Both the position numbers and the translations under genes were made by a program. Below are positions 38,781 to 48,919 of a DNA stretch of 64,000 nucleotides, one piece after another. This stretch comes from Nocardioides sp. SYSU D00065 (lineage in GTDB: Bacteria > Actinomycetota > Actinomycetes > Propionibacteriales > Nocardioidaceae), in assembly GCF_017916425.1 (NCBI RefSeq), contig NZ_JAFMSX010000002.1, positions 986,413-1,050,412 of the forward strand, in the 5' to 3' direction. The notes under the pieces were generated by a model. That model made no database searches. It was not told where the DNA came from and saw nothing but the letters and a program-made list of their open reading frames with translations. Numbering within the stretch: the stretch's first letter is position 1; each line of letters starts with the position of its first letter.

Positions 38781-41700
38781 TCAGCGACCCCGTGAGATGC
38801 GGATCACACGCAGCCGCGTCCGCGACGGCTGCAGCGCCGACGCGTCGGCGGGCACGAACCGGACGCGCACCGTGTTGCGCCCGGCGCGCAGCGCCGCCTT
38901 CGGCACCCTCACCCGGGTCGAACCGGTCGTGGTGTCGAGGCTGCGCCAGGTGCGGCCGTTGAGCCGGACCACGAAGGTGCCGGCCTCCGCGTCGAGGCTG
39001 CTGCGCACCGAGAGGAACAGCACCGGCGCCGGCTTCTGCGCGGTCTGGAATGCTCGCTTGACGATCATCCGGGTCCGGGTGGCGGCCGCCGACGTGGTGC
39101 CGCCGTTGCCGGTGTTGCCGGTGTTGCCGGTGTTGCCGTTCGAGTCCGTCCCCGGGTTGGTCCCCGGGTCCGTCCCGGGGTCGGTGCCCGGGTCGGTGCC
39201 CGGGTCGGTGCCGTCGCCCTCGTCCGTACCGGGGACTGAAGGCTGCTGGGGCAGGGTGGGGCTGTCGCCGAAGACCTGCAGCTCGGCGGCGTGGACGATC
39301 GTGCCGCGATCGGAGCCCTGCTTGCAGTCCGTCAGCACGGTGGTGCTCGCCGTCTGCTGACCCGCGTACAGCTCCTGGCCGGTGCACTGGTTCTCCAGCG
39401 TCACGAGGCGTACGGCGGCCGCGTCCGTGGCGGGGACGTCGAATTCGCGCATCGTGAGCGTCGGTGCGGTGGGGCGCGGCAGCCCGCTGGGGAACGCGTC
39501 GCCGGGGGAGGTGTAGAACCGCTCCCACGTGGCGTCGTCGGAGGCGCAGTCGGCGGTGCACGCCTCGAGCGCGAACTGCCGCAGCGCGGTGAACCGGGAG
39601 CCCGAGTCCGGGTCCTCCTGCGCGAGGGGGAGCTCGGTGCCGGACGCCGGGGCCGGAGTGAGGTACGCGCTGACCTGGACGCGCTCAACGGTGCTCACGC
39701 CGCCGGCGAGGTCGACGGAGACCGACGGGTTTGACTCGTCGACCTGCGCCTCGGTCACGCCGCCCCAGTTGGTCGCCTCGGTGCCGTCGATGAGGGCCTC
39801 GGCGTTGCGCGAGCCCTCCGTCGCGGCCAGGACGGACGCGCCCGCCGCGGCACTGGCCAGGTTGACCACGTCGCCGAGGGTCTCGGTGCGTTCGCGGCCG
39901 TCACCGGGCACCGTCATGGTCCAGCGGGTGAACCCCCGGTCGGGTGACACCGCCAGCATCTCGTAGGTGCCGGGGGTGAAGGCGGCGGTGGCGCCGAGGG
40001 CGGTGGCCGGGTCGGTGTCGGCGACCGGCGTGACCCGCGCCTCGTAGTTCCCGACGTAGATCCGCGCGGCACCGGTCGTGGCGAACGTGACCTGCGAGTT
40101 CGGTCCGGTCGGGGTCGCGAAGCTGGGGATCGGCTCGTGGTCGTCGGCGTCGGTCACCGAGGCAGCGGCGCCCATCCCACGACGGGCGAACGCCGCCCAC
40201 ATCACGTCCTGGTTCGCACCACCGAAACGCATCCGGTCGGCAGCGAGCATCGCGTCACGGGCGTCCAGCATGGAGGTGGCGCCCTGCTGGAGCAGGAAGG
40301 AGTCGAACATCAGCTGCACCCACCGACGGTTGCCCGGGCACGCTTCCGCCGGGAGCGGGGAGCCGTTCGGCGTCGCCTGCGCGCACGCCAGCTGCAGGTC
40401 CGCCCTCGCGTAGGGGAACCGGGCGTCGTACCTGTCCACCAGAGCCTGGCGGACCTCCCACATGGTGCCGTTCCAGATCTCGCCGTCGGCGTGGACCTCC
40501 GGTCCGGTGGTGTCGAAGCCGTAGTCGGAGTAGTTCAGCGGGTTCTGGTCGATGGAGTAGTCGCGGATGGCGGTCTCGGTGTTGCCGGTGGCGTAGGCGC
40601 CGACGGCCCACACGTTGCCGCCGTTGCTGTAGCCGTGCGAGAACTGGTACTCGCCGGCGACGAGGTCGCTCCACGACTCGCCCATCGCGCCGCCCTGCTC
40701 CGAGGTCAGCCCCTCGTCTGGCCCGGCGACCATGCGGTTGCTGATGGCGTGGGTGTACTCGTGCCCGACGATCCCCATGTCCAGGCCGCCGTCGGTGCAG
40801 GGTGCGTAGAAGGAGCCGGCGATCGGCTCGAAGAGGTACTGGTTGGTGATGCCGGGCGTGCCGTCCTGCAGCGTGACCTGGTTGGCGTTGTCGCGGCCGA
40901 GGAAGCTCGGGCTGCCGCCGGAGATGGCGCCGGCCTGCGCGTTGCCGATCTCCTGGTCGCCGCCGACTCCGCCCCTGCTGCTGTTGTCGAGCTGGAGGTT
41001 GTAGTTCTCCTCGGTGAAGCCGAGGTAGTAGGAGTAGTCGTGCATCCGGTTGTGGGCGACGAACAGGTTGCCGACCGAGGCGTCGATGTCGTTGCCGCCG
41101 GGGACCAGCTGGCGGGTGTCGCACCGGCTGTTGTTCCAGGCGTCGGTGAACTCCTGCGTGTAGTGCCGGTCCGGCGCGACGGGCGCCTGGGCGAGGCCGC
41201 CGGGGGTCAGCGGGCTGAGCCACGCCTCGTGGGTGTTGGCGTTGTTGCCCACCGTGGTGAGGGTCGGCAGCGGCCCGATCGTGTCCCAGGGCCCGAACGC
41301 TGCGATGTTCGCGAGCGGCGTGGGTCCGGCGGCGCACTCCGGGTCGCCGGTGCGCCAGCAGCCGACGACCGAGTTGGTCGGCGTCTCGTCGGGCGAGTCG
41401 AGCGTCGGGTTCGCGGTGAAGTAGCGCCAGCGCGGGTTCGCGGAGAGGTCGCCCGTGCTCGGCGCCGCGGTGTCGCCGGTGGTGACCGCCAGGGCGTACT
41501 GCCCGGCGACGACGGAGGCCTCGTCGAAGGGGCAGACCTGTGCCGAGTAGGTGCCGGCGGGGATGGAGGCCGCCGAGTACGTCGCGACCTCGGGGTTCGT
41601 CGCGAGGTCGCCGGCCACGAGGAGGGTGTTGCCGCGGAAGATCTTGACGACGAAGTCGTCGACCGGCAGGCCGGTCGCGACGGCGGTGATGGACCGCGTC

Positions 41701-42677
41701 AGGTCGTCCTGCAGCTCGAAGACGTGCTTGGGGCCGCACGCGGTCGCGGTGATGGACCCGCTGAAGACGTTGTTGTAGGCGAAGTTCTCGACCTTGTTGT
41801 GGCGGGCGAGGACGTCACCGGTGATGCCGTCGACGAGCGAGGTGAAGGCGAGCGACGCGCCGCCCAGGACGTTGACGACGTTGGCCTCGAGGACCGGCCG
41901 GACCGAGCCGTCGGCCATCGGCAGCGCGCGCAGGCGCACCTGCTGCTCCTGGGCGAAGCCGGGCACGGTGAGGCGGGTCCAGCCGCCGCTGACCACCGTG
42001 GTGATCGCGGGGACCCTCGCCGGGGTCACGCCGACGGCGAGGTCGTCGGCAGCTGCGAGCCAGCCCTCCAGCGGCGTCAGCGTGGCCGCCGGCAGGGTGC
42101 CGGTCGTGCGGGCGAGGGAGGAGGAGACGTAGGCGACCTCGCCGTCGGCCACGCCCACGGTCACCAGCCCGCCGAGCGCGGGGGCGATGCCGTCGAAGTC
42201 CTGGCGGAACAGCACCGCGCGGGCCTCGGAGCGAGCCAGCTCCTGCGAGCGCACGAGCCGGAGGCCCGCCATGTCGGCCGCGCTCGTCCCGAACAGGTCG
42301 GCGTGCTCGCGCAGCCAGGCGCGCGCTCCCTCGACCGGCGTCCCGGGTGCGGCGCCGAGGCTGCCGCCTCCGGGCAGGAGGGACGCCGGGGTGCCGAGGG
42401 TGTTCCAGCGGACGGTGACGCCCTGCGGCACGGCGGCGGAGAGGGCGGCGGCGGCGCGCCGCTGCAGGGCGGTCGGGGTCGTCTCGCCGCGCGCGTCGAC
42501 GTCGGCCGGCCCCGCAACGGGATCGCCGAGAGTGCGGACGTCGGCGGGCCGCGGCCCGGGGGCGACCGTCTCGGGCTCGGCGGTGGCCGGGCCGGTGGTC
42601 AGGACGAGGGCGGAGATCGCGAGGAGCGAGGCAGCCGCGGCGCAGGTGCGGCCGAGGCGCTGGCGGGGGGGTGTCAT
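38781..42677 (-). CDS. Secreted M36 (fungalysin-type) metalloprotease with C-terminal binding domains
   Basis: 1298 residues. A signal peptide (about 1-33, ending GPATA) precedes an FTP-type propeptide. The catalytic domain has the zinc site HEYTH (639-643) and third ligand E667 in [10 protein letters not shown], the M36 arrangement. An insert near 330-400 looks like a pre-peptidase C-type domain. After the protease come a discoidin-like beta-sandwich (about 940-1110), a Gly/Thr/Asp/Pro repeat linker (PGTD and GNT units, about 1147-1192), and a final beta domain with a basic end. It would digest external protein. It stands between glgE and glgP on the same strand as glgE without a metabolic link. 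The start ATG at 42677 precedes RxxR; another is ten bases upstream. Confidence 0.9.
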   Translation of the reverse strand: MTPPRQRLGRTCAAAASLLAISALVLTTGPATAEPETVAPGPRPADVRTLGDPVAGPADVDARGETTPTALQRRAAAALSAAVPQGVTVRWNTLGTPASLLPGGGSLGAAPGTPVEGARAWLREHADLFGTSAADMAGLRLVRSQELARSEARAVLFRQDFDGIAPALGGLVTVGVADGEVAYVSSSLARTTGTLPAATLTPLEGWLAAADDLAVGVTPARVPAITTVVSGGWTRLTVPGFAQEQQVRLRALPMADGSVRPVLEANVVNVLGGASLAFTSLVDGITGDVLARHNKVENFAYNNVFSGSITATACGPKHVFELQDDLTRSITAVATGLPVDDFVVKIFRGNTLLVAGDLATNPEVATYSAASIPAGTYSAQVCPFDEASVVAGQYALAVTTGDTAAPSTGDLSANPRWRYFTANPTLDSPDETPTNSVVGCWRTGDPECAAGPTPLANIAAFGPWDTIGPLPTLTTVGNNANTHEAWLSPLTPGGLAQAPVAPDRHYTQEFTDAWNNSRCDTRQLVPGGNDIDASVGNLFVAHNRMHDYSYYLGFTEENYNLQLDNSSRGGVGGDQEIGNAQAGAISGGSPSFLGRDNANQVTLQDGTPGITNQYLFEPIAGSFYAPCTDGGLDMGIVGHEYTHAISNRMVAGPDEGLTSEQGGAMGESWSDLVAGEYQFSHGYSNGGNVWAVGAYATGNTETAIRDYSIDQNPLNYSDYGFDTTGPEVHADGEIWNGTMWEVRQALVDRYDARFPYARADLQLACAQATPNGSPLPAEACPGNRRWVQLMFDSFLLQQGATSMLDARDAMLAADRMRFGGANQDVMWAAFARRGMGAAASVTDADDHEPIPSFATPTGPNSQVTFATTGAARIYVGNYEARVTPVADTDPATALGATAAFTPGTYEMLAVSPDRGFTRWTMTVPGDGRERTETLGDVVNLASAAAGASVLAATEGSRNAEALIDGTEATNWGGVTEAQVDESNPSVSVDLAGGVSTVERVQVSAYLTPAPASGTELPLAQEDPDSGSRFTALRQFALEACTADCASDDATWERFYTSPGDAFPSGLPRPTAPTLTMREFDVPATDAAAVRLVTLENQCTGQELYAGQQTASTTVLTDCKQGSDRGTIVHAAELQVFGDSPTLPQQPSVPGTDEGDGTDPGTDPGTDPGTDPGTNPGTDSNGNTGNTGNTGNGGTTSAAATRTRMIVKRAFQTAQKPAPVLFLSVRSSLDAEAGTFVVRLNGRTWRSLDTTTGSTRVRVPKAALRAGRNTVRVRFVPADASALQPSRTRLRVIRISRGR

Positions 42678-42744
42678 GCCGCCACAACTGCGTGGGGTGC
42701 CCGGGGGTTATGCATCAATGTGACCCGGACGTCTGGGGTGGTCT

Positions 42745-42774
42745 CTTGGATCGATCCAAGAAATGGCCTAGCGT
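42745..42774 (+). promoter_or_regulatory. glgP promoter with a 16-bp palindromic operator
   Basis: CTTGGATCGATCCAAG (42745-42760) is a perfect palindrome. Its TTGGAT (42746-42751) is also a -35 box, 17 bases from the -10 TAGCGT (42769-42774). The GTG start of glgP follows eight bases later. A repressor on the palindrome would block the promoter. A central CG fits LacI-type operators, but the regulator is unknown. Confidence 0.6.
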
Positions 42775-42782
42775 GCTGGAAC

Positions 42783-45365
42783 GTGCGAGCGTTCAGGAGA
42801 TTCACCGTCCGTCCCGTCCTGCCCGAGCCGCTGGGGGCGCTGTCCGTCCTGGCCGGCAACCTGCGCTGGTCCTGGCACCCGCCCACGCAGGACGTGTTCA
42901 CCGCCATCGACGCCCGGCTGTGGCGTGAGGTGGGCGGCGACCCGGTCCGCTTCCTCGGCGCCGTCGGCCGCGAGCGGCTCGACCAGCTCGTCGACGACGC
43001 TGACTTCCGCGCCCGGCTCGACGCGGCGCACGCCGACCTCCAGCGCTACCTGTCCGAGGACCGCTGGTACGCGCGGAAGGCCGGCGCGGAAGCCCCCCGC
43101 TCCATCGCCTACTTCTCGCCGGAGTACGGCATCACCTCGGTGCTGCCGCAGTACTCCGGCGGCCTCGGCATCCTGGCCGGCGACCACCTCAAGGCGTCCT
43201 CCGACCTCGGCATCCCGCTGACGGGTGTGGGCCTGCTCTACAAGCACGGCTACTTCAAGCAGGCGCTCGACCGCGACGGCTGGCAGCAGGAGAGCTACCC
43301 CGTCCTCGACCCCGACGAGCTGCCGCTGACCCTGCTCCGCGAGGCCGACGGCAGCCGCGCGACGGTCTCGCTCGCGCTGCCAGACGGCCCCGACCTGGTG
43401 GCTCGGATCTTCGTCGCCCAGGTCGGGCGCGTGCCGTTGCTGCTCCTCGACACCGACGTGGAGGAGAACAGCGCCCACTACCGCGACGTCACGGACCGGC
43501 TCTACGGCGGCAACTCCGAGCACCGGCTGCGCCAAGAGCTGCTGCTCGGCGTGGGTGGCGTCCGGGCGCTGCGCGTCTGGTCGCGCATCACCGGGGCGCC
43601 CGCGCCGGAGGTGTTCCACACCAACGAGGGCCACGCCGGCTTCCTCGGCATCGAGCGGATCCGCGAGCTCACCGTCGGCGAGGACGGTCCGCACCTCGAC
43701 TTCGACACGGCGCTGGAGGTCTCGCGCGCGGGCACGGTCTTCACCACCCACACGCCCGTGCCGGCCGGCATCGACCGCTTCCCGCGTGAGCTGGTCGAGC
43801 AGTACTTCGGCGGCAACTCGCCGACCCCCGGCGTACCCGTCGAGCGCGTGCTCGCCCTGGGCGCCGAGGACTACGACGGCGGCGACGCCGGCGTCTTCAA
43901 CATGGCCGTGATGGGCTTCCGCCTCGCCCAGCGCGCCAACGGCGTCTCCCAGCTGCACGGCCACGTGTCGCGCGGCATGTTCAACGGGCTCTGGCCGGCC
44001 TTCGACGAGGCCGAGGTGCCGATCACCTCCATCACCAACGGCGTGCACGGCCCGTCGTGGATCGCGCGCGAGGTCATGGAGCTCGCCGCCGACCGCGGCG
44101 CGGACATCGACGGCGACGACACCGACGCCCTGTGGCCGCTCGTGGACCAGGTCGGTGACCGCGAGATCTGGGACCTCAAGCGCACGCTGCGGACCCGGTT
44201 CATCGAGGACGCGCGTGACCGGATGCGGCGCTCGGCGGCCAAGCGCGGCTTCGCCCCCGCCGAGACGACGTGGATCGACAGCGCCCTCGACCCCGACGTG
44301 CTCACCATCGGCTTCGCGCGCCGCGTGCCGACGTACAAGCGGCTCACCCTGATGCTGCGCGACCCGGCTCGGCTCAAGAAGCTGCTGCTCGACCCCGAGC
44401 GCCCGATCCAGCTGGTCATCGCCGGCAAGGCGCACCCGGCCGACGAGACGGGCAAGCGCCTGATCCAGGAGATGGTGCGCTTCGCCGACGACCCGGAGAT
44501 CCGGCACCGCATCGCGTTCCTGCCCAACTACGACATCGCGATGGCGCAGCCGCTCTACCCCGGCTGCGACGTGTGGCTCAACAACCCGCTGCGCCCCTAC
44601 GAGGCGTGCGGCACGTCGGGCATGAAGGCCGCCCTCAACGGCGGCCTCAACCTCTCGATCCTCGACGGCTGGTGGGACGAGTGGTACGACGGCAACAACG
44701 GCTGGGCGATCCCGTCCGCCGACGGCATCGACGATCCCGACCGGCGCGACGACCTCGAGGCGGCGGCGCTCTACGACCTCATCGAGAGCGAGGTCGTGCC
44801 GCGCTTCTACGAGACCAACGACGAGGGCGTGCCGCCGCGCTGGCTGGAGATGGTGCGTCACACCTTGAAGTCGCTCGGCCCCAAGGTGCTGGCCACCCGC
44901 CAGGTGCGCGACTACGTCCGCGAGCTCTATGCGCCCGCGGCCCACACCGCGCGGTCGCTCAACTCCGACTACGCCGGCGCGCGCGACCTCTCCGGCTGGA
45001 AGCAGGCCGTCCGCGCCGCGTGGCCGGGCGTCCGGGTCGAGCATGTCGACTCCGAGGGCGTCGGCGACCAGGCCGAGGTCGGCGCGACGCTGGCCGTGCG
45101 CGCCTGGGTGGCGCTCGGCTCGCTGACGGCCGACGACGTCGAGGTGCAGGTCGTGCACGGCCGGATCGGAGCCGACGACGAGCTCACCGAGGTCGCCGTC
45201 ACGCCGATGGTGGTGGGGGAGTCCTACGACGGCAACCGCCACCGGTTCGACGCGACGGTGCAGCTCGCGGTGTCCGGTGCGTTCGGCTACACCGTGCGCG
45301 CCGTGCCCCGCAACGAGGCGCTGGCGTCCGTGGCCGAGCTGGGGCTGGTGGCCGAGCCCGCCTGA
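42783..45365 (+). CDS. glgP: Alpha-glucan (glycogen/maltodextrin) phosphorylase
   Basis: 860 residues, GT35. The actinobacterial-type N-terminus VRPVLPEPLGALSVLAGNLRWSWHPPTQD, RSIAYFSPEYGI, QYSGGLGILAGDHLK and FHTNEGHAGF are present. The pyridoxal-phosphate lysine is K615 in EACGTSGMKAALNGGLNLSILDGWWDE. It releases glucose 1-phosphate from glucan ends. GTG 42783 is the start: family homology begins with VRAFRRFTVRP and the promoter lies just before it. A longer upstream reading frame is antisense to the protease gene and not real. Pairs functionally with glgX at 45830. Confidence 0.95.
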   Translation: MRAFRRFTVRPVLPEPLGALSVLAGNLRWSWHPPTQDVFTAIDARLWREVGGDPVRFLGAVGRERLDQLVDDADFRARLDAAHADLQRYLSEDRWYARKAGAEAPRSIAYFSPEYGITSVLPQYSGGLGILAGDHLKASSDLGIPLTGVGLLYKHGYFKQALDRDGWQQESYPVLDPDELPLTLLREADGSRATVSLALPDGPDLVARIFVAQVGRVPLLLLDTDVEENSAHYRDVTDRLYGGNSEHRLRQELLLGVGGVRALRVWSRITGAPAPEVFHTNEGHAGFLGIERIRELTVGEDGPHLDFDTALEVSRAGTVFTTHTPVPAGIDRFPRELVEQYFGGNSPTPGVPVERVLALGAEDYDGGDAGVFNMAVMGFRLAQRANGVSQLHGHVSRGMFNGLWPAFDEAEVPITSITNGVHGPSWIAREVMELAADRGADIDGDDTDALWPLVDQVGDREIWDLKRTLRTRFIEDARDRMRRSAAKRGFAPAETTWIDSALDPDVLTIGFARRVPTYKRLTLMLRDPARLKKLLLDPERPIQLVIAGKAHPADETGKRLIQEMVRFADDPEIRHRIAFLPNYDIAMAQPLYPGCDVWLNNPLRPYEACGTSGMKAALNGGLNLSILDGWWDEWYDGNNGWAIPSADGIDDPDRRDDLEAAALYDLIESEVVPRFYETNDEGVPPRWLEMVRHTLKSLGPKVLATRQVRDYVRELYAPAAHTARSLNSDYAGARDLSGWKQAVRAAWPGVRVEHVDSEGVGDQAEVGATLAVRAWVALGSLTADDVEVQVVHGRIGADDELTEVAVTPMVVGESYDGNRHRFDATVQLAVSGAFGYTVRAVPRNEALASVAELGLVAEPA

Positions 45366-45399
45366 CCGGTGAGCCGCGGTCACGGCGGGCGGGCTCAGC

Positions 45400-45768
45400 T
45401 CAGCGGAAGGTGAGCCAGAGCCCGATCGCGGTCGGGACGACGCCGAGCAGCAGCCACGGCGAGAGGATGCGCCGGCCGTGGATCGCGCGCCCGATGGCGA
45501 CCGCGATCGCGCCGAAGATCCCGGCGATGACGTTGAGCCCGACCTGGGAGCTCTCCCGGCCGCCGTCGAGCGTCACCGCGGCGACGACGAGGCCGACGAC
45601 GAGGTGCAGGACCGTGGTGACGGCCAGCGTCGACATCACCCACCGCTGCACGCGGGCGAGGTCGCGCGCGTCCTTCTCCGGGTCCTGGATCACCTGGCGC
45701 GGCGCGTTGAGGTCGAGGAGGTGGCCTCGGCCCTTCTCCGTGCGTCGCGCCGGAACGCTGCTGGGCAT
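45400..45768 (-). CDS. Small membrane protein of unknown function
   Basis: 122 residues with a basic cytoplasmic N-terminus (PARRTEKGRGHLLDLNAPRQVIQDPEKDARDLARVQRWV) and three hydrophobic segments: STLAVTTVLHLVVGLVVAAVTL, LNVIAGIFGAIAVAIGRAI and WLLLGVVPTAIGLWLTFR. The order is like that of small integral proteins found next to glycogen genes in actinobacteria, but no family is recognised. The ATG at 45768 has a GACGAT box six bases upstream. The gene is convergent with glgP (34-base gap) and downstream of glgX on the same strand. Confidence 0.72.
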   Translation of the reverse strand: MPSSVPARRTEKGRGHLLDLNAPRQVIQDPEKDARDLARVQRWVMSTLAVTTVLHLVVGLVVAAVTLDGGRESSQVGLNVIAGIFGAIAVAIGRAIHGRRILSPWLLLGVVPTAIGLWLTFR

Positions 45769-45829
45769 GCCCCCATCGTCCCACGCCGTCCCACGCTCGT
45801 CCGCACCGGTCGCACGCAGGCGGCGGCGA

Positions 45830-48019
45830 TCAGGTCTGGCGCAGGACGAGCACCGAGTGCGCCTGCAGCTGCAGCGAGCCACCCGCCACGACGGGAGTGC
45901 CCACCGCGACGTCGGCGTTGGTGGACAGCACCACCTCGCCGCGGTGCACCCACTGGCTCTCGGGCAGCGTCAGGTCCACGTCGTGCGGACCTGCGTTCAG
46001 CCAGATCAGGAACGACCGGTCGCGCACCTGCTCACCGCGCGGGCCGGGTGAGCGCAGCGGTGCGCCGTTGAGGAACATCCCGAAGGTGCAGCAGGAGTCG
46101 TCGTTCCAGTCCTCCGCGGCCATCTCGCGGCCGCTGGGGTGCACCCAGATGAGGTCCTTGATCCCGCCCTTGATCGTCGGGCGACCCTCGAACCAGTGCC
46201 GCTGGCGCAGCACCGGGTGCTCGCGCCGCAACCGCAGCGCCGTCTTGGTGATCTCGTAGACGTCGAGCCAGGCGTCGTCGGGGCGCCAGTCGATCCAGGA
46301 GGTCTCGTTGTCCTGGCCGTAGGCGTTGTTGTTGCCGCGCTGCGTGCGCCCCCGCTCGTCCCCGGCGGTCAGCATGGGCACGCCGCTGGAGAAGCACAGG
46401 GTCGCCATCAGGTTGGCGGCCTGGCGGCGTCGTACGGCGCGGATGCCGGGGTCGTCGGTCTCGCCCTCGACCCCGTGGTTCCACGAGCGGTTGTTGTCGG
46501 TGCCGTCGCGGTTGTCCTCGCCGTTGGCCTCGTTGTGCTTCTCGTTGTACGAGACCAGGTCCCGGAGCGTGAAGCCGTCGTGGGCGGTGACGAAGTTGAT
46601 CGAGGCGTAGGGCGATCGGCCGTCGTCGGCGTAGAGGTCGCTCGAGCCCGCCAGCCGCGTCGCGACGGTCCGCACGCCACCGGAGCGGCCGCGCCAGAAG
46701 TCGCGCATCGTGTCGCGGTACTGGTCGTTCCACTCGGTCCACGGCGGCGGGAACTGCCCGACCCGGTAGCCGTCCATCGAGGCGTCCCACGGCTCCGCGA
46801 TCAGCTTGACGTGACGCAGCACCGGGTCCTGGCCGATGGCGGCGAGGAGGTGGCTGTCCATGTCGACGACCTGGTCGGTGCGGGTGAGCGCGCTCATCAG
46901 GTCGAAGCGGAAGCCGTCGACGTGCATCTCGGTGACCCAGTAGCGCAGGGAGTCGAGGATCAGCCGCAGGCTCGGGGTGTGGCTCGCGTCGACGGTGTTG
47001 CCGCAGCCGGTCACGTCCCAGTAGATGTCGGGCGTCGGCTTGTCCGCGACCCCGAGGGTTTCGGGCGGCACGGCGCGCTGGTAGTAGCCGAGGTCGTCGA
47101 GGCCGCGGAAGCTCAGCGTCGGACCGAGGGGGCCGGCCTCCGCGGTGTGGTTGTAGACCACGTCGAGGATGACCTCCAGGCCGGCGGCGTGGAACGCCTT
47201 CACCATGTGCTTGAACTCGCCGACCTGCTCTCCGCGGTCGCCGGCGGAGCTGTAGGCGTTGTGCGGTGCGAAGTAGCCGAGGGAGTTGTAGCCCCAGTAG
47301 TTGACCAGGCCGTGCTCGGCGAGCGCGGGCTCGGAGAAGAACTGGTGGACCGGAAGCAGCTCGACGGCCGTGATGCCGAGGTCTCGGAGGTAGTCGGTGA
47401 CGGCGGGTGTGGCCAGCCCGGCGTAGGTGCCGCGCAGCTCTTCGGGCACCCGGTCGTGCAGGGCGGTCATGCCCTTGACGTGCATCTCATAGATGACGGT
47501 GTCGCGCCAGCGGTGGGCGGGGGAGGAGTCGTCGCCCCAGTCGAAGCTGTCGTGCACCACGACGCTGCGCGGGACGTACGGCGCGGAGTCGAGGTCGCTG
47601 ATCGTCGCGGGGTCGCCGGGCGCGTGCCCGTAGATCGCGTCGTGGACCACCAGGTCACCGGAGACCGCCCTGGCGTAGGGGTCGAGCAGCAGCTTGGCCG
47701 CGTTGAACCGCAAGCCCGCGTCCGGCTGCCACGGCCCCTCGGCGCGGTAGCCGTAGCGGGCGCCGGGCTGCACGCCGGGGATGGCGCCGTGCCACACGCC
47801 CAGGGTGTGCTCGCTCAGCCGGTGCCGCTGCTCGGTCCCGGCCTCGTCGAACAGGCAGACCCACACCGCCTCCGCGGCGGGTGCGTGGACGGCGAAGTTC
47901 GTCGACTCCTCCGACCAGGTCGTGCCCAGCGGGTAGTGGCGACCCGGCCAGACGTCCCTGGTCTCGCCGTCGTGGTTCCAGATCGTGCTGGCATCTGGGA
48001 GCAGTGTCACGCGGGTCAT
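45830..48019 (-). CDS. glgX: Glycogen debranching enzyme GlgX (isoamylase-type)
   Basis: 729 residues. N-terminal CBM48 (GRHYPLGTTWSEESTNFAVHAPAAEAVWVCLFDE), then a GH13_11 barrel with IYEMHVKGMT, DVVYNHTAE, nucleophile in HVDGFRFDLMS, acid in LIAEPWDA and NFVTAHDGFTLRDLVSYN. The C-terminal beta domain ends in LQLQAHSVLVLRQT. It hydrolyses alpha-1,6 branches of phosphorylase-limit glucan and so works after GlgP. The ATG at 48019 is taken from family alignment. Divergent from the enoyl-CoA hydratase gene; an inverted repeat lies at the start. Confidence 0.95.
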   Translation of the reverse strand: MTRVTLLPDASTIWNHDGETRDVWPGRHYPLGTTWSEESTNFAVHAPAAEAVWVCLFDEAGTEQRHRLSEHTLGVWHGAIPGVQPGARYGYRAEGPWQPDAGLRFNAAKLLLDPYARAVSGDLVVHDAIYGHAPGDPATISDLDSAPYVPRSVVVHDSFDWGDDSSPAHRWRDTVIYEMHVKGMTALHDRVPEELRGTYAGLATPAVTDYLRDLGITAVELLPVHQFFSEPALAEHGLVNYWGYNSLGYFAPHNAYSSAGDRGEQVGEFKHMVKAFHAAGLEVILDVVYNHTAEAGPLGPTLSFRGLDDLGYYQRAVPPETLGVADKPTPDIYWDVTGCGNTVDASHTPSLRLILDSLRYWVTEMHVDGFRFDLMSALTRTDQVVDMDSHLLAAIGQDPVLRHVKLIAEPWDASMDGYRVGQFPPPWTEWNDQYRDTMRDFWRGRSGGVRTVATRLAGSSDLYADDGRSPYASINFVTAHDGFTLRDLVSYNEKHNEANGEDNRDGTDNNRSWNHGVEGETDDPGIRAVRRRQAANLMATLCFSSGVPMLTAGDERGRTQRGNNNAYGQDNETSWIDWRPDDAWLDVYEITKTALRLRREHPVLRQRHWFEGRPTIKGGIKDLIWVHPSGREMAAEDWNDDSCCTFGMFLNGAPLRSPGPRGEQVRDRSFLIWLNAGPHDVDLTLPESQWVHRGEVVLSTNADVAVGTPVVAGGSLQLQAHSVLVLRQT

Positions 48020-48021
48020 TG

Positions 48022-48036
48022 TGGTGGAGACCACCA
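48022..48036. repeat. Inverted repeat TGGTGG-N3-CCACCA at the glgX start
   Basis: A six-base-arm inverted repeat immediately upstream of the glgX ATG. The pair ATTGTG (48018-48023) and CACAAT (48043-48048) brackets it. It may be an operator for glgX or its divergent neighbour, or a 5' leader hairpin. Weak on its own. Confidence 0.35.
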
Positions 48037-48105
48037 TGCGCGGCACAATGCGGCATCCGTTCCGCCAGGCCGCGCGCGCCTGCACCGACGACGAGGAGCA
48101 CACAC

Positions 48106-48882
48106 ATGGAGTTCGTCTCGATCGACGTCACCGACGGGGTCGCCGTCCTGCGGCTGGACCGCCCCAAGATGAACGCCATCAGCGTCCAGGTGCAGGCCGA
48201 CCTGCGCGAGGCCGCGGCCGAGCTCGGGGAGCGCGACGACGTACGCGCCGTGGTGCTGTGGGGCGGCGAGCGGGTCTTCGCGGCCGGCAACGACGTCAAG
48301 GAGATGGCCGAGCTGTCCTACGCCGAGATGGTGAAGGTGGCCGCCTCGACCAGCTCGGCGACCACGGCGATCGCGCGGATCCCCAAGCCGGTCATCGCCG
48401 CGGTCAACGGCTACGCCCTGGGCGGCGGCTGCGAGCTCGCCTTGGCAGCCGACCTGCGCTTCGCCGCGGAGGACGCCGTGCTCGGTCAGCCGGAGGTGCT
48501 GCTGGGCATCATCCCCGGAGCGGGCGGGACACAGCGCCTCACCCGGCTGGTCGGCACCGCCCGGGCGAAGGACATGATCTTTACCGGCCGCTTCGTCAAG
48601 GCCGACGAGGCGCTGCGCATCGGGCTGGTCGACCGCGTCGTCCCGGCCGATCAGGTGCTGGACGAGGCGGTGGCCTACGCCGCGCAGTTCAGCGGCGCCG
48701 CCGCCCTGGCGATCCGGGCGGCCAAGGAGTGCATCGACCGCGGCAGCGAGGTCGACCTGGACACCGGCCTGGAGATCGAGCGCCAGCAGTTCGCGGCGGT
48801 CTTCGCGACCGAGGACCGTACCCGCGGCATGACCTCGTTCGTTGAGAGCGGGCCGGGCAAGGCCACGTTCGTGGGACGTTGA
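48106..48882 (+). CDS. Enoyl-CoA hydratase/isomerase family protein
   Basis: 258 residues, crotonase fold. The oxyanion hole is built by VFAAGNDVKEM and YALGGGCELALA; the catalytic glutamates are in GGGCEL and GQPEVLLGIIPGAGGTQRLTRL. These match the crotonase-type hydratase that adds water to trans-2-enoyl-CoA. GAGGAG (48093-48098) fixes the ATG at 48106. It would serve fatty acid oxidation or the acetoacetyl- to crotonyl-CoA leg of the ethylmalonyl-CoA route. It stands just upstream of a small membrane protein gene. Confidence 0.92.
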   Translation: MEFVSIDVTDGVAVLRLDRPKMNAISVQVQADLREAAAELGERDDVRAVVLWGGERVFAAGNDVKEMAELSYAEMVKVAASTSSATTAIARIPKPVIAAVNGYALGGGCELALAADLRFAAEDAVLGQPEVLLGIIPGAGGTQRLTRLVGTARAKDMIFTGRFVKADEALRIGLVDRVVPADQVLDEAVAYAAQFSGAAALAIRAAKECIDRGSEVDLDTGLEIERQQFAAVFATEDRTRGMTSFVESGPGKATFVGR

Positions 48883-48919
48883 CCGCACACCGACACACGC
48901 ACCTGAAGGAGACCGACGA

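Noticed and set aside
39100..39235. CRISPR-like or tandem repeat array
   Set aside because: The repeats are in frame and encode PGTD and GNT units of a protein linker; there are no spacers.
40137..45365. A 1742-residue frame containing glgP, starting far upstream
   Set aside because: The first 880 residues are antisense to the protease gene and have shadow composition; glgP homology and its promoter begin at 42783.
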